Shown piece after piece: positions 55,594 through 64,000 of a stretch of DNA of 64,000 bases (position 1 is its first letter; every line of letters starts with the position of its first letter). The notes below the pieces were generated by a model that saw nothing but the letters and a program-made list of their open reading frames with translations, had not been told where the DNA came from and did not search any database. The DNA comes from Agrypnia vestita. Taxonomy: Eukaryota > Arthropoda > Insecta > Trichoptera > Phryganeidae. The translations under genes and the position numbers were made by a program. Location of the stretch: the NCBI GenBank assembly GCA_016648135.1, contig JADDOH010023700.1:1-64000 (forward strand). Reading direction: 5' to 3'.

Positions 55594-55812
55594 CGAGGGT
55601 AGAAAGCCAAAAGGGCGTTAGTGATTATTTCGAACTTTAACACGAGAGCAAAATAAAATTCTGTCAATCTGATTTCGTCAATATTTCTTTTATTATTTAA
55701 CGATTTTCATATGTGATTTGGATAAACAAATGTGGAAATCTGACAGAACTTTCTTTTGCTCTCCTGTAAAGTTCAAAATAATTACTAACCCTCTTTTGGC
55801 TTTCTACCCTCG
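55594..55812. mobile_element. 219-bp MITE, CGAGGGTAGAAAGCCAAAAG ends
   Basis: Left CGAGGGTAGAAAGCCAAAAG, GGCGTTAGTGATTATTTCGA; right TAACCCTCTTTTGGCTTTCT, ACCCTCG. The arms stay complementary for about 70 bp. ATATAC flanks both ends (55588-55593 and 55813-55818), a possible target duplication. Well preserved. Confidence 0.7.
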
Positions 55813-56188
55813 ATATACAAAGTTGAGTTTTGTTTTATTGAAAATTTCTTGAATTTTCTTTTAAATAAATATTGAAGGCTTTATGACAAATGGGCTTAAG
55901 CAGGAAGAAGAAAAAACTTTTTGTGTCATTTTGATACACATATTTTAAAAATAGAAAATATAGTAATGAAAATTAGATACATGTGTCACAAAGCTCTCAA
56001 TACATATAATTTTAAAAAAAACAGTTGCATATTATGAACGTCACAGCGCACACAGCACTGTTTCGAACTTGGGATGCATAAATTTGGTGGTGGATTTGGT
56101 AGCAATGTGAAGGATATATATAATTTTTTTTTTTGCATTTAGGCCAGTATTTATTTGTTTGCATTTTTAAACATTTTATATTAGTACT

Positions 56189-56440
56189 AGCTGTAACCCG
56201 TCAAAAATGACAGTACTTTTACATTTCGGTTCCTATAAAATTTTTGGAAAAAAATTGTCGAAAGAAACTTTTTGATTTTTTTTGAAAAAACAAAAATTTA
56301 GAAAAAACGTTTTACTATAAAAAAAGTTACGGGCGCTACACGAACTTACGGGGACACACAGACAGATAGACAGACAGACAGACGGATGGACGGATGGACG
56401 GACGGACAGACAGATAATAAAATTATTGTAATTGAGATTT
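56189..56440. repeat. AGCTGTAACCCGTC repeat with GACA/GACG microsatellite
   Basis: ACTAGCTGTAACCCGTCAAA, TTTTACATTTCGGTTCCTA, GTTACGGGCGCTACACGAAC, then GACAGATAGACAGACAGACA and GGATGGACGGATGGACGGAC (about 56357-56415). Same family as 16273 and 23723. Confidence 0.65.
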
Positions 56441-56506
56441 TAAGTAAATGGGCAGTATTTATAACAAAATGTCTGTAATTATGACGTAACCTAACCAATA
56501 AAGTAG

Positions 56507-57028
56507 TACAGTAGAATCTCGTTAATTGGAAATTCAAGGGACCAAAAAAAAACTTTTCGAATTATGCAGAATCCCGTTAATTCGAAATTCAAGGTACAAA
56601 AATAAATTGAAAATCGTGATGCGATTGCGAAATTTTCTGAAAAACGTCTGTATTTTTGCTTATTTCACGAAATCATATCGAAAACGCAATATTTATTATT
56701 CTAATGCACAGATCGTGTCATTTCTACTACTAAAGTAGGTATTACTTAAGTACCAACCTACCCGATATTGACATATTTGTTATTCTCACTCGTGAAAAAA
56801 TCAAAATATTTTTTCAATCTCTAAAATTTCGAATTATGTGACCTAAAATGTATTGATTTATGGTGCAAGGGTACTAAAAATTATTTCGAATTATGAATTA
56901 ACGTGTTTTTCGAATTATCTGGATTAATGAACGATGAAATTGAAATTTTGGGATTTTTTTAATTTAAAATTTAGAATTATGGGGATTTTCAAATTATCGG
57001 GGCTTGAATTAACGGGGTTTTACTGTAT
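56507..57028. mobile_element. Pogo/Tigger-like MITE
   Basis: Ends CAGTAGAATCTCGTTAATTG and the complement of GAATTAACGGGGTTTTACTG; TTCGAATTA motifs repeat inside. The ends resemble the CAGTA...CGTTAATTCGAA termini of pogo/Tigger elements. TA-rich flanks. It is more complete than the copy at 39990-40315. Confidence 0.65.
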
Positions 57029-58239
57029 TAACTTTTTCAAGTATTTGTTAATATATGTTTGAAGACCTGTCTTCATAGTTCTCATCGTTATTCAAATAAG
57101 ATGAGCTAAACCGCTTTTGCAGTTATGTGATATGTATTCAATTGAAATAATGATTTTTGTTTTCTTTTTATGATTAAAAATTTTGTAAATCGTAACTCTT
57201 GTAAAAATCTCGTAAATCTCAGGGTTTTTTACTAACCAAAAAAAACAATCTTGTAATTTTATTGATTACACTATCAGTATATTATACAGATATTTCTTAA
57301 CTAGTAGCGAAAACTTCGAGGAGCCTTCCTCGAATATTTTCCAATAAAGAATATTTTCTATTCAAAATTGAATGAGGAATACCCCCTCAAAGTTTTTGAT
57401 ACTAGCTATGAAACAGTCTGTGTACTGTCCATTTATTTTTAAAAATACTCGAAATTTATTAATAAAAATACTGACCAAATAAATACATGTGTTGAACTAG
57501 CTGCAATGAAATTTTTTATTTATTAAAGCTGTATTCATATTGGATTACATATTTGTCAAAAATGACTATAAAATAATTATTTTCCTCTACATTGCTCACA
57601 AATCTACTGTCCTGTGAATACATTCATATTTTTGTCTGTACTTTGATATTTTTATTTGTTTTATGGTATACATGAATCGATGGATCTTGTACAATGTGGA
57701 CTTTGTATTACAATTTTCAATAACTTTAATACTAAACAAATGTAAGCTCAAAAAGACAATTTCTAATAATGGTCTAACTCCCTTTAAAAATCTATACTTT
57801 TAAATCTTCATATTGCATTTTATAATTCATTTCCTAATATGCAATTATGCGGCATGTCATTTTTATGTATATTTCCACAAAAACTATCTTGTTTGTTTTG
57901 TTTGTATTTTACTTTTTACATTGAAACAAAACACTTTTGATTGCAAAAAAAATTGGACTGTGGCTACACGTTAAATCTTACGCCTCAACTTCTGGTGTGG
58001 TATATTGGATTGAACAATTGATTTTAATACTTAATATCATTTATATATATTTATATTTATTATTTATATATAATATATTTAATACTTAAATAATCATATC
58101 AGTCTGCACATCGCAGTCAACAGAACATAATATAAAACACGGTTCACGCGCACTTGCATGTAGTTGATACTAAATAATTTTTAAATTGCATTATATATTT
58201 CCAATTCAGCACAAAGTTTGTAATAATATTTTTATATGT
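57029..58239. other. Intron, unassigned
   Basis: No recognisable coding or repeat boundary. Around 57300-57410 a short inverted pair (CGAGGAGCCTTCCTCGAATA / GAATGAGGAATACCCCCTCAA) hints at a small foldback. Confidence 0.3.
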
Positions 58240-58960
58240 AGGTATGCTCTAAGAACAGTTACTGGATTTTGTCTCCAGAGGGATGATTAATTAATTAATA
58301 TAAATTATGAAAGTCCCACAGAGACAAAGCCATAAATACGAGAAACAAATATGAAGCCCAGCGCTTACAACCTATATGAGCTGGCTTAAGTGATCATCAC
58401 TCTACACAATGCAATTTCCACCACCAATTCCATTTTGAGATTTAAAAAAATTAAAAATTCTGCGTTTCAAGCGTATTCTAGTTAAAATAACTCCTAAGAA
58501 TTTCATGTACATATTAAAAACTATGTTGCATATAACTTTATTTAAAAAAAAAATGTAGAGGTATCATTACCAGCTTCGAAAATCTATATATACTGGTCCT
58601 TAAAAAAGACTACAGATGTCTCTGTCATAGTCCATTCAAATGTAAGATTTGAATATATATAGAACTTTAATAAATTTGATAATGTGTGGATGTTATTACG
58701 ATGGACTACGGACGATGGAAAAAAGACTACAGATGTCTCTGGCATAGTCCATTCAAACGTAAGATTTGAACATGAAAATTTGATAATGTGTGGATGTTAT
58801 TACGATGGAATTGGTGAACGTCGCGTTGTGTAGAGTGATCACTTAAGCCAGCTAATACAGGTTGTAAGCCCTGAGCCATCGTATAAAAATATGTCTACGC
58901 ACGTTTCTCATACTCATAGCTTCATCTCTGTGAGACTTCTATAATTTATCTTAACAAAGT
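58240..58960. repeat. Inverted pair of 25550-family copies
   Basis: GGTATGCTCTAAGAACAGTT...GATTAATTAATTAATATAAA...GAGCTGGCTTAAGTGATCAT on plus, then GTGTAGAGTGATCACTTAAG...GTTGTAAGCCCTGAGCCATC inverted, ending ATAGCTTCATCTCTGTGAGA. A GACTACAGATGTCTCTGTCATAGTCC block is directly repeated at about 58607 and 58725. Confidence 0.55.
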
Positions 58961-59100
58961 TTGTATTTAATAAATCTTTAATTTATCTTAACATAGTTCT
59001 CGTCTTCACTTAAATAAGACGGGGCACTTCAATAGAAAATCGTACACTTTCTGCACTTCATCTTCAAACAAACATGTTGTGCTTTAATAATTATTTAATC

Positions 59101-59236
59101 TTTTTTTGTTTTTTAAATAGAGATGCGGAAACACGGAATACGTGTCACATCAATATTCTTACTATTTTCAAAGTAAACTAAACGCTTGTGCTATGAAAAT
59201 AGGACTAACTTGCTGGTCTGGAGTAAGATACGAACG
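59101..59236 (-). mobile_element. tRNA-derived SINE, inverted copy lacking the head
   Basis: TTTTTTAAATAGAGATGCGG, AACACGGAATACGTGTCACA, TCAATATTCTTACTATTTTC, AAACGCTTGTGCTATGAAAA, TAGGACTAACTTGCTGG is the reverse complement of 40785-40915. Confidence 0.75.
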
Positions 59237-60365
59237 AACGCTACGGCGAAAGCCCTACTGGCGACTGGCACTAATCAGTTAGGAGCTTTATAAGTTGACG
59301 GGGCCATGAAACGGCGTATGAAAGTAAACAAAGCAGGAGTGGGAGTGCCAGGAAAGACGCATTTTTTTTCGTTGTCCGCCTCTGTTACAGTAAAGTACAC
59401 ATTGAATGCCAGCTATAAGTATAATCGTAACGAGTTTTATGACGAGCGCCGTAATGAGTTTTATGACGAGCGCCAACAACGAGTATGGCGTAGTACTTGT
59501 ATAGTCTCTCTCAAGTGAATTAAATAACTCGGCATTACAAATAAGGAATGTAGTGAAAGTTTAGTAATGTGCAACAAAAACGAAAATAAAATTGATTTTT
59601 TAAGAAATACTTATAATACAAAAGTCCTACAATTTAGATAGAAATTGTATAAATTATGTAGGTGTATGAAAATCTTTTATAGGTTAGAAAAGAAATCTTA
59701 TAATTATGCCATAACTATAGAAAAATCATTTAATCTTCAATTGAAAAATATTACAAATTTACTTTTCTTTATAATTTGCCTCTTTTTCAATAAAATTTGG
59801 CTCTGCATGATAAATTCTAAAACTATGTATGATACCAAGAATGACATGGCACACATGCAAGCTGATTCTTTACATTCTATTGAGCATATTGCCGATACGA
59901 GTTTACTCGTAGTTTGTGAAAGAAATGGAGTTTGCTGCAACTCTAAATGAATTGAGCCGTTAGTAATTTTTTTTCCATCTCATTATAATAACTTTACATT
60001 TATAAGCCATGGGATAGATGAACAGGTGGCTAGGTGATGTATCTGGAGTACTGTTTCTTAGTTTGTGGAGAGGGTAAACCGCTACCGACACTTCAATGTC
60101 GTAACATTGAATAATAACGATTTTAATGACGCATGCTAAAATGTCTTCGGTTTAAAACAATGATAATCCAAATTGATACAACAGAAGGCGAGGTTCGTAA
60201 AGAAAAAATTGAAGGCCATTGTCCATTTAAACGCAACACGATGTTACACCTAATTTGGGAATCATGTGTGCATGACAAGATCCATTGTGCCTGTGTCACG
60301 CATGCCGTAGCTTGATATAGTTGTGTTGCCCTACTGACCAGCTTGCCCTGCTGGGGATCTTGCAG
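59237..60365. other. Intron, unassigned
   Basis: Contains a direct repeat at about 59430-59475 (GAGTTTTATGACGAGCGCC twice). No exon or element ends recognised. Confidence 0.3.
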
Positions 60366-60445
60366 AGCTGCGCGGGAGGCTGTCGCGGATACACGACGCC
60401 TCGGACCTGGCCGAGCTGTCCTCCGTGGGGCCTGCTTCCGAGATT
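60366..60445 (+). CDS. ORP3/6/7-type protein, exon 11
   Basis: Acceptor GGGGATCTTGCAG before 60366, donor GAGATT/GTGAGT after 60445. Two bases complete glutamate, then LRGRLSRIHDASDLAELSSV, GPASEI, ending in phase 0. The L-R-x-R-L-x-R-I-H-x-A-S motif is nearly the same as in vertebrate ORP3/6/7 (L-K-E-R-L-R-R-I-H-x-E-S). Short (80 bp) but unambiguous by phase and motif. Confidence 0.9.
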
Positions 60446-60972
60446 GTGAGTTTATTTTGCCACCATTTCACGTGCACCAATTGAAATTGTTCATTATCTT
60501 GACTATCAAAATAACATTTTTCATAATTTCAGATCTGTTTAAGGTGTATGTTAAAATTTTATTTTTAAATTGTGTATTAACAAAATTATAAGTGTGCAAT
60601 TACTCAAAAAAGTATATCTATTAGGATGGGAATATAATATTTTGATCAGTGCAATATACCTTAATTATTGTTCACCTCGGCAGAGGTTCTTCTAGTGAAA
60701 TGAGTGGCTATTTTTCTAACTGACATGTATTAATTTCAACATAAATAAATAAATAAAAATTGTACTTTTTAAGTTTTCTTGGGAAGACACCAGAGCAAAA
60801 AATACTGCTTTAGGAAAGAAGTCACCTAAGGTTCCGTAGTCTAAACTAATAAGGCTTATTTTTTAAAATCTTATTTAATCTTATAAATGGGTAATTTATC
60901 CATTACTGAAGAAAAAGGTTTGTTTATGATGGTCGTAATTACTCTGAGCCACCAACTATAGAACATATCGTT

Positions 60973-61209
60973 CCTTTAGAGGTAAAATTCACTATTCACA
61001 ATATTGGCCAAAATGTGTTATGAATATGAACATTCATATCTGTTCCAGGTAAAAATCTGTAAGTGAATATTACATATCTGTTTATAGTTATTTTAGGTAA
61101 AAATCATAATTTGAACATTTTCAATAATTTTAATATCATATTTTGAATATTTAAACCTCGTTATCTCAAACTACTCCAATAACACTCGGTGAATTTTACC
61201 TCTAAAGGG
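60973..61209. mobile_element. 237-bp MITE, CCTTTAGAGGTAAAATTCAC ends
   Basis: Perfect 20-bp inverted ends CCTTTAGAGGTAAAATTCAC and GTGAATTTTACCTCTAAAGG. Interior shared with 4617-4848. Confidence 0.75.
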
Positions 61210-61287
61210 ACGATGTACATGTTATCCCAAAATCCCTTATCATCCCAAGGAGCCCGCGCATAGGCCATCTCATGACTCTAAAATATC

Positions 61288-61330
61288 AAAATATTAGGCA
61301 CCTTAGGTACCTAATATTTTGATATTTTTA
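61288..61330. repeat. Perfect short palindrome
   Basis: ATATCAAAATATTAGGCACC and its complement TACCTAATATTTTGATAT meet at CCTTAGG near 61308; arms of about 17-18 bp. Could form a hairpin or be a decayed MITE. Confidence 0.6.
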
Positions 61331-61676
61331 TTTATTTTTATATTATAGTGATATATTACAAAACCTTCGGTAATACGCTAACAATAGGTACTAATAAATT
61401 AACAAATTAAATTAACATTTTTTTAAATAACTTGCTAGATGTGTACTTTTTTATATTTGGATGAAAGTTTATATATAACAAAGATATATACACAATATTG
61501 TAACTGAGTTTCTATCCAAAAACTTAATATCCAGTATTATAATATCTCCTATACTCAGTATACTCACGGCATGTGTGTCACTTTTCGCCCTGATGAAAGA
61601 ACAGATCCAAAATTATTTTTGATTAAAATTTAAAAAATTATGAAACTTGGTATGCTATGGCACTTGTCATGTGTAC

Positions 61677-61835
61677 AGGATGTCTCATAGCTAGTAGCAA
61701 AAACTTTATTTGTGGATTCCTGCGTTGATAATGAGTCGAAAATGTTCATGCAACCGTGACCTAATATCAATAGCTACAGAGATACGATTTATTTTTTATA
61801 AAAAGTTGAAATTTTTTGTCAGAATCGTTCATTCA
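61677..61835. repeat. TGTCTCATAGCTAG repeat, copy 2
   Basis: GGATGTCTCATAGCTAGTAG, GGATTCCTGCG, AATGAGTCGAAAATGTTCAT match 9935-10030. Confidence 0.55.
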
Positions 61836-62027
61836 TTCAAGTCATAAAAAAATATTTGACGTTTCTACAACGTACATGGGTTGAAAAACCATTAAGAATG
61901 ATGACAATGGGTAAATATTTACAAAATGCGATTCAAGTGTTTACCTAAAAAAAATCTATATTCAACACGCCTATAGTTTCTGAGAAGTTTCAACCTGATC
62001 ACGAATACTGATATATCTAAATATTTT

Positions 62028-62565
62028 CTTTTTACTCCCTTTCTTTTAACCCGTAGCGTCTGGTTGGTTGGTTGCTTGTCTGACGAAAAAACTTTGGATC
62101 GATTTTTAACCCTTTTCCCGTGATCCAAACGAGCTGAAACTTTGCAAGAAGACCCGTGGCGACGATCAAAATGATCTATCAAATTTTTGTTAAAAAAAAT
62201 TAATAATTATAGTATAATTTTGGATTTTTAGAAATTTTAATGGTTTTTTCAAATTGGAATCATTAATGGGCGGCCCGATAACGTCACGAAATATTTAAAA
62301 TTTGAATTACTCCATCGGTAGGTATAATAGGTACTTCACTACGAATTTCGAAAATTTATGACAATTGGTTCACAGATGACAGCACACTTCGGTTTTTTGG
62401 GAAGAAATCAAATAATAAAGAGATATTTTTAGAGATTTTTGACATAGATATTTGTCTAGACATGTTTCATTTTCAGTCAATCGATTATTTAATTACATGA
62501 TGGTAAACTTAATTTACAAAGAAAGGGATTAAAATTAAATTTTTTTTTTTTATGGGTTAGTTTTT
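62028..62565. repeat. ACTCCCTTTCTTT family, copy in ORP intron
   Basis: TTTTTACTCCCTTTCTTTTA, GATCGATTTTTAACCCTTTT, CCGTGATCCAAACGAGCTGA, GACGATCAAAATGATCTATC, GGCGGCCCGATAACGTCACG, ending AAAGAAAGGGATTAAAATTA and TTTTATGGGTTAG. Aligned with 2965-3560 and 15083-15625. It ends about 110 bp before exon 12. Confidence 0.7.
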
Positions 62566-62674
62566 TTAAAATATATTTTTTTATTGATTGGTTATCGTTT
62601 ATTCAAAGAAGAGTAGACCGTTCAATGACTTGTTCACACTGGTGTATGTTTTAATACAATGTGAATATTTTCAG

Positions 62675-62806
62675 GCCATCCGACCATTCCACACGTCCCA
62701 CAGCTACAGTTCCTCGTGCGTCTCTGCCACAGAATTCTTTGATGCCGAAGACTTGCTGTCTTTGGATGGAGAGGCAGAAAATGCTGATCTTCCTAACGCA
62801 GTTGGG
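62675..62806 (+). CDS. ORP3/6/7-type protein, exon 12 with FFAT motif
   Basis: Acceptor GAATATTTTCAG before 62675, donor GGG/GTAACT after 62806; 44 codons, phase 0 at both ends. AIRPFHTSHSYSSSCVSATE, FFDAEDLLSLDGEAENADLP, NAVG. EFFDAED (62732-62752, preceded by an S/T-rich flank) fits the FFAT core E-F-F-D-A-x-E/D, which binds VAP proteins and tethers ORPs to the endoplasmic reticulum. The S-x-x-E-F-F-D-A-x-E/D-x-L-L-S context is as in ORP3/6. Acidic residues follow. Confidence 0.95.
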
Positions 62807-63275
62807 GTAACTATTTTCAAAACAAAGTCATTCAAGAACTACATTCTTACCAAAATTTAATTTTATTGATTACCAAAAAAAATCCTAGAAAACCCATCAA
62901 CATTACACTAGAACATTTCAAAACTACTACATCATTCATGCTAAAACAAAAACAGGACAATCGCGACTCATCTGCAATGGACTAAAACTATATAACGACT
63001 TAACCAGACAAGTCAACTAAATTTTCGAAATATACAAACTAAGAAGTACACTGACATAATAGCAAATAACTAATTATTAAAAAAAAAATTAATATGTATT
63101 TTTATTATTAAAATGTTTAGGTATACATAAATGTATGTAAATAAAAATATAATATTTATAAACCCCTTGAGTCTCATATATCTTTTTTCTAAATAAAATA
63201 TACAAATATGTTTGTGGAATTCATACCACAATACAGAAAACCATCAATCTAGGCCATACACACACACAGTGGCAA

Positions 63276-63600
63276 GGAATGCCACATAAACAAATCGAGG
63301 CACGAGCAAGACATGCGCTGCCGGCAGTTCATTGCACCATCAGCATTTCGGATGATTTCTTCACACACACAGCTGCACTCCAGAAGACTCCTTTGTTCGT
63401 AAATTATATGAAAAGAGGCACACGCCCTATGTCAGTCTGGCACCTACCTCCGGCGGCGGCCGGAGGCTATGGCCGTTAGATTATCTATCATTGTCTTTAT
63501 AATCATACTCGTGTGTATTTTGTACTTGTTTTATCGAGATAATAAATCATCAAATATTCTATGCCTTTGGAGCCTTTCCGTCGCACAACGGTGGTGACCC
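63276..63600 (+). mobile_element. Possible solo LTR / LTR-retrotransposon fragment
   Basis: GC-richer segment with AATAAA at 63541 and ending CCGTCGCACAACGGTGGTGA, CCCG. The CGCACAACG-TGGTGACCCG junction looks like an LTR 3' end followed by a primer-binding-site region of Gypsy/BEL-type elements. No gag/pol follows, and no partner LTR is in the window. Left boundary uncertain. Confidence 0.4.
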
Positions 63601-63817
63601 GAAAAAGCAATTGCTCCAAACCATCTACAAATCCCCAAATTTTCAAAACTGGCAGTATTTGCCATGTAAATCATTTACAAACACCTTTAATTCGTCGCAC
63701 ATTAAACTTAAGTTAATATGAAACAGTGTAAATCACTCTCAAACTATGTGATGCGCAATACATATGGGAGTGTAACCTGGCAGTGTTATAATTTTTTTGT
63801 TTGCATTCAAATTCTAG

Positions 63818-63926
63818 GGGGGAGTAATAGAGCTGGAAGGAGACACATCTTCAGAAGCCGGTAGTCTTTCCAGTGAAGAGGGCTCTGTTAGCTCTGAGAA
63901 CTCCGAGCCGCCCACTGATCTTACTT
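63818..63926 (+). CDS. ORP3/6/7-type protein, exon 13 (acidic/Ser-rich), last in window
   Basis: Acceptor TTCAAATTCTAG before 63818, donor ACTT/GTAAGT after 63926. GGVIELEGDTSSEAGSLSSE, EGSVSSENSEPPTDLT, leaving one base for an exon beyond the window. The acidic serine-rich run follows the FFAT motif as in ORP3/6/7. The lipid-binding ORD domain (with its EQVSHHPP signature) should follow beyond 64000 and is not seen here. Confidence 0.9.
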
Positions 63927-64000
63927 GTAAGTTGCCAAAAAAAAGCTCCGCTGATTTTTTATCGTGTTCAAAGACTTTATGCTTTAATGCAATGTTTCTT

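Overview
The window is eukaryotic nuclear DNA, AT-rich with long introns and a very high load of transposable elements. GT-AG introns that keep reading phase, an intact mariner transposon, several PIF/Harbinger families, tRNA-derived SINEs and non-LTR retrotransposon tails ending in GCGAAGCCG...GGGCACAGCTAGT point to an insect. Repeated TAGGTAGGTA motifs and the tail style make a moth or butterfly (Lepidoptera) most likely. The order is an inference.

Only one host gene can be read with confidence. Thirteen plus-strand exons between 21629 and 63926 join in phase into about 570 codons of a long-form oxysterol-binding-protein-related protein of the ORP3/6/7 group. Visible parts, in order, are a serine-rich N-terminal stretch, a pleckstrin homology (PH) domain, a linker with basic and serine/proline-rich exons, a short coiled-coil-like segment, a FFAT motif (EFFDAED, an ER/VAP anchor) and an acidic serine-rich stretch. 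The initiator-methionine exon was not found, and the C-terminal sterol/lipid-binding ORD domain must lie beyond 64000.

Positions 1-21600 hold no recognised host exon. They are a graveyard of nested elements: a Harbinger inside a LINE (1-1630), a cluster of a dispersed ACTCCCTTTCTTT repeat (3-8.3 kb and 15 kb), a foldback with its own MITE inside a LINE (10.7-12.1 kb), a Harbinger inside a larger TIR element (12.4-14.1 kb), and Harbinger/MADF deletion derivatives at 16.7, 20.8 and 22.5 kb.

From 21600 to 64000 the introns of the ORP gene carry further elements. These include a foldback enclosing a hAT MITE that itself contains a minisatellite (27.5-28.3 kb), hAT and pogo remnants (32 and 36.6 kb), SINEs (26.6, 40.7 and 59.1 kb), LINE 3' fragments (45-46 and 49-50 kb), a complete antisense mariner with an apparently intact transposase (51.4-52.7 kb) whose 3'-gene end was later tandemly duplicated with its flank, and an LTR-like piece next to the last exon.

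I see no operon, CRISPR array, rRNA gene, functional tRNA gene or convincing novel system. The points of most interest are the layered, datable insertions (TSDs, empty sites, restored reading frames), the intact mariner, the near-perfect hairpin at 22.1-22.3 kb and the unusual tandem splice acceptor at 49026.
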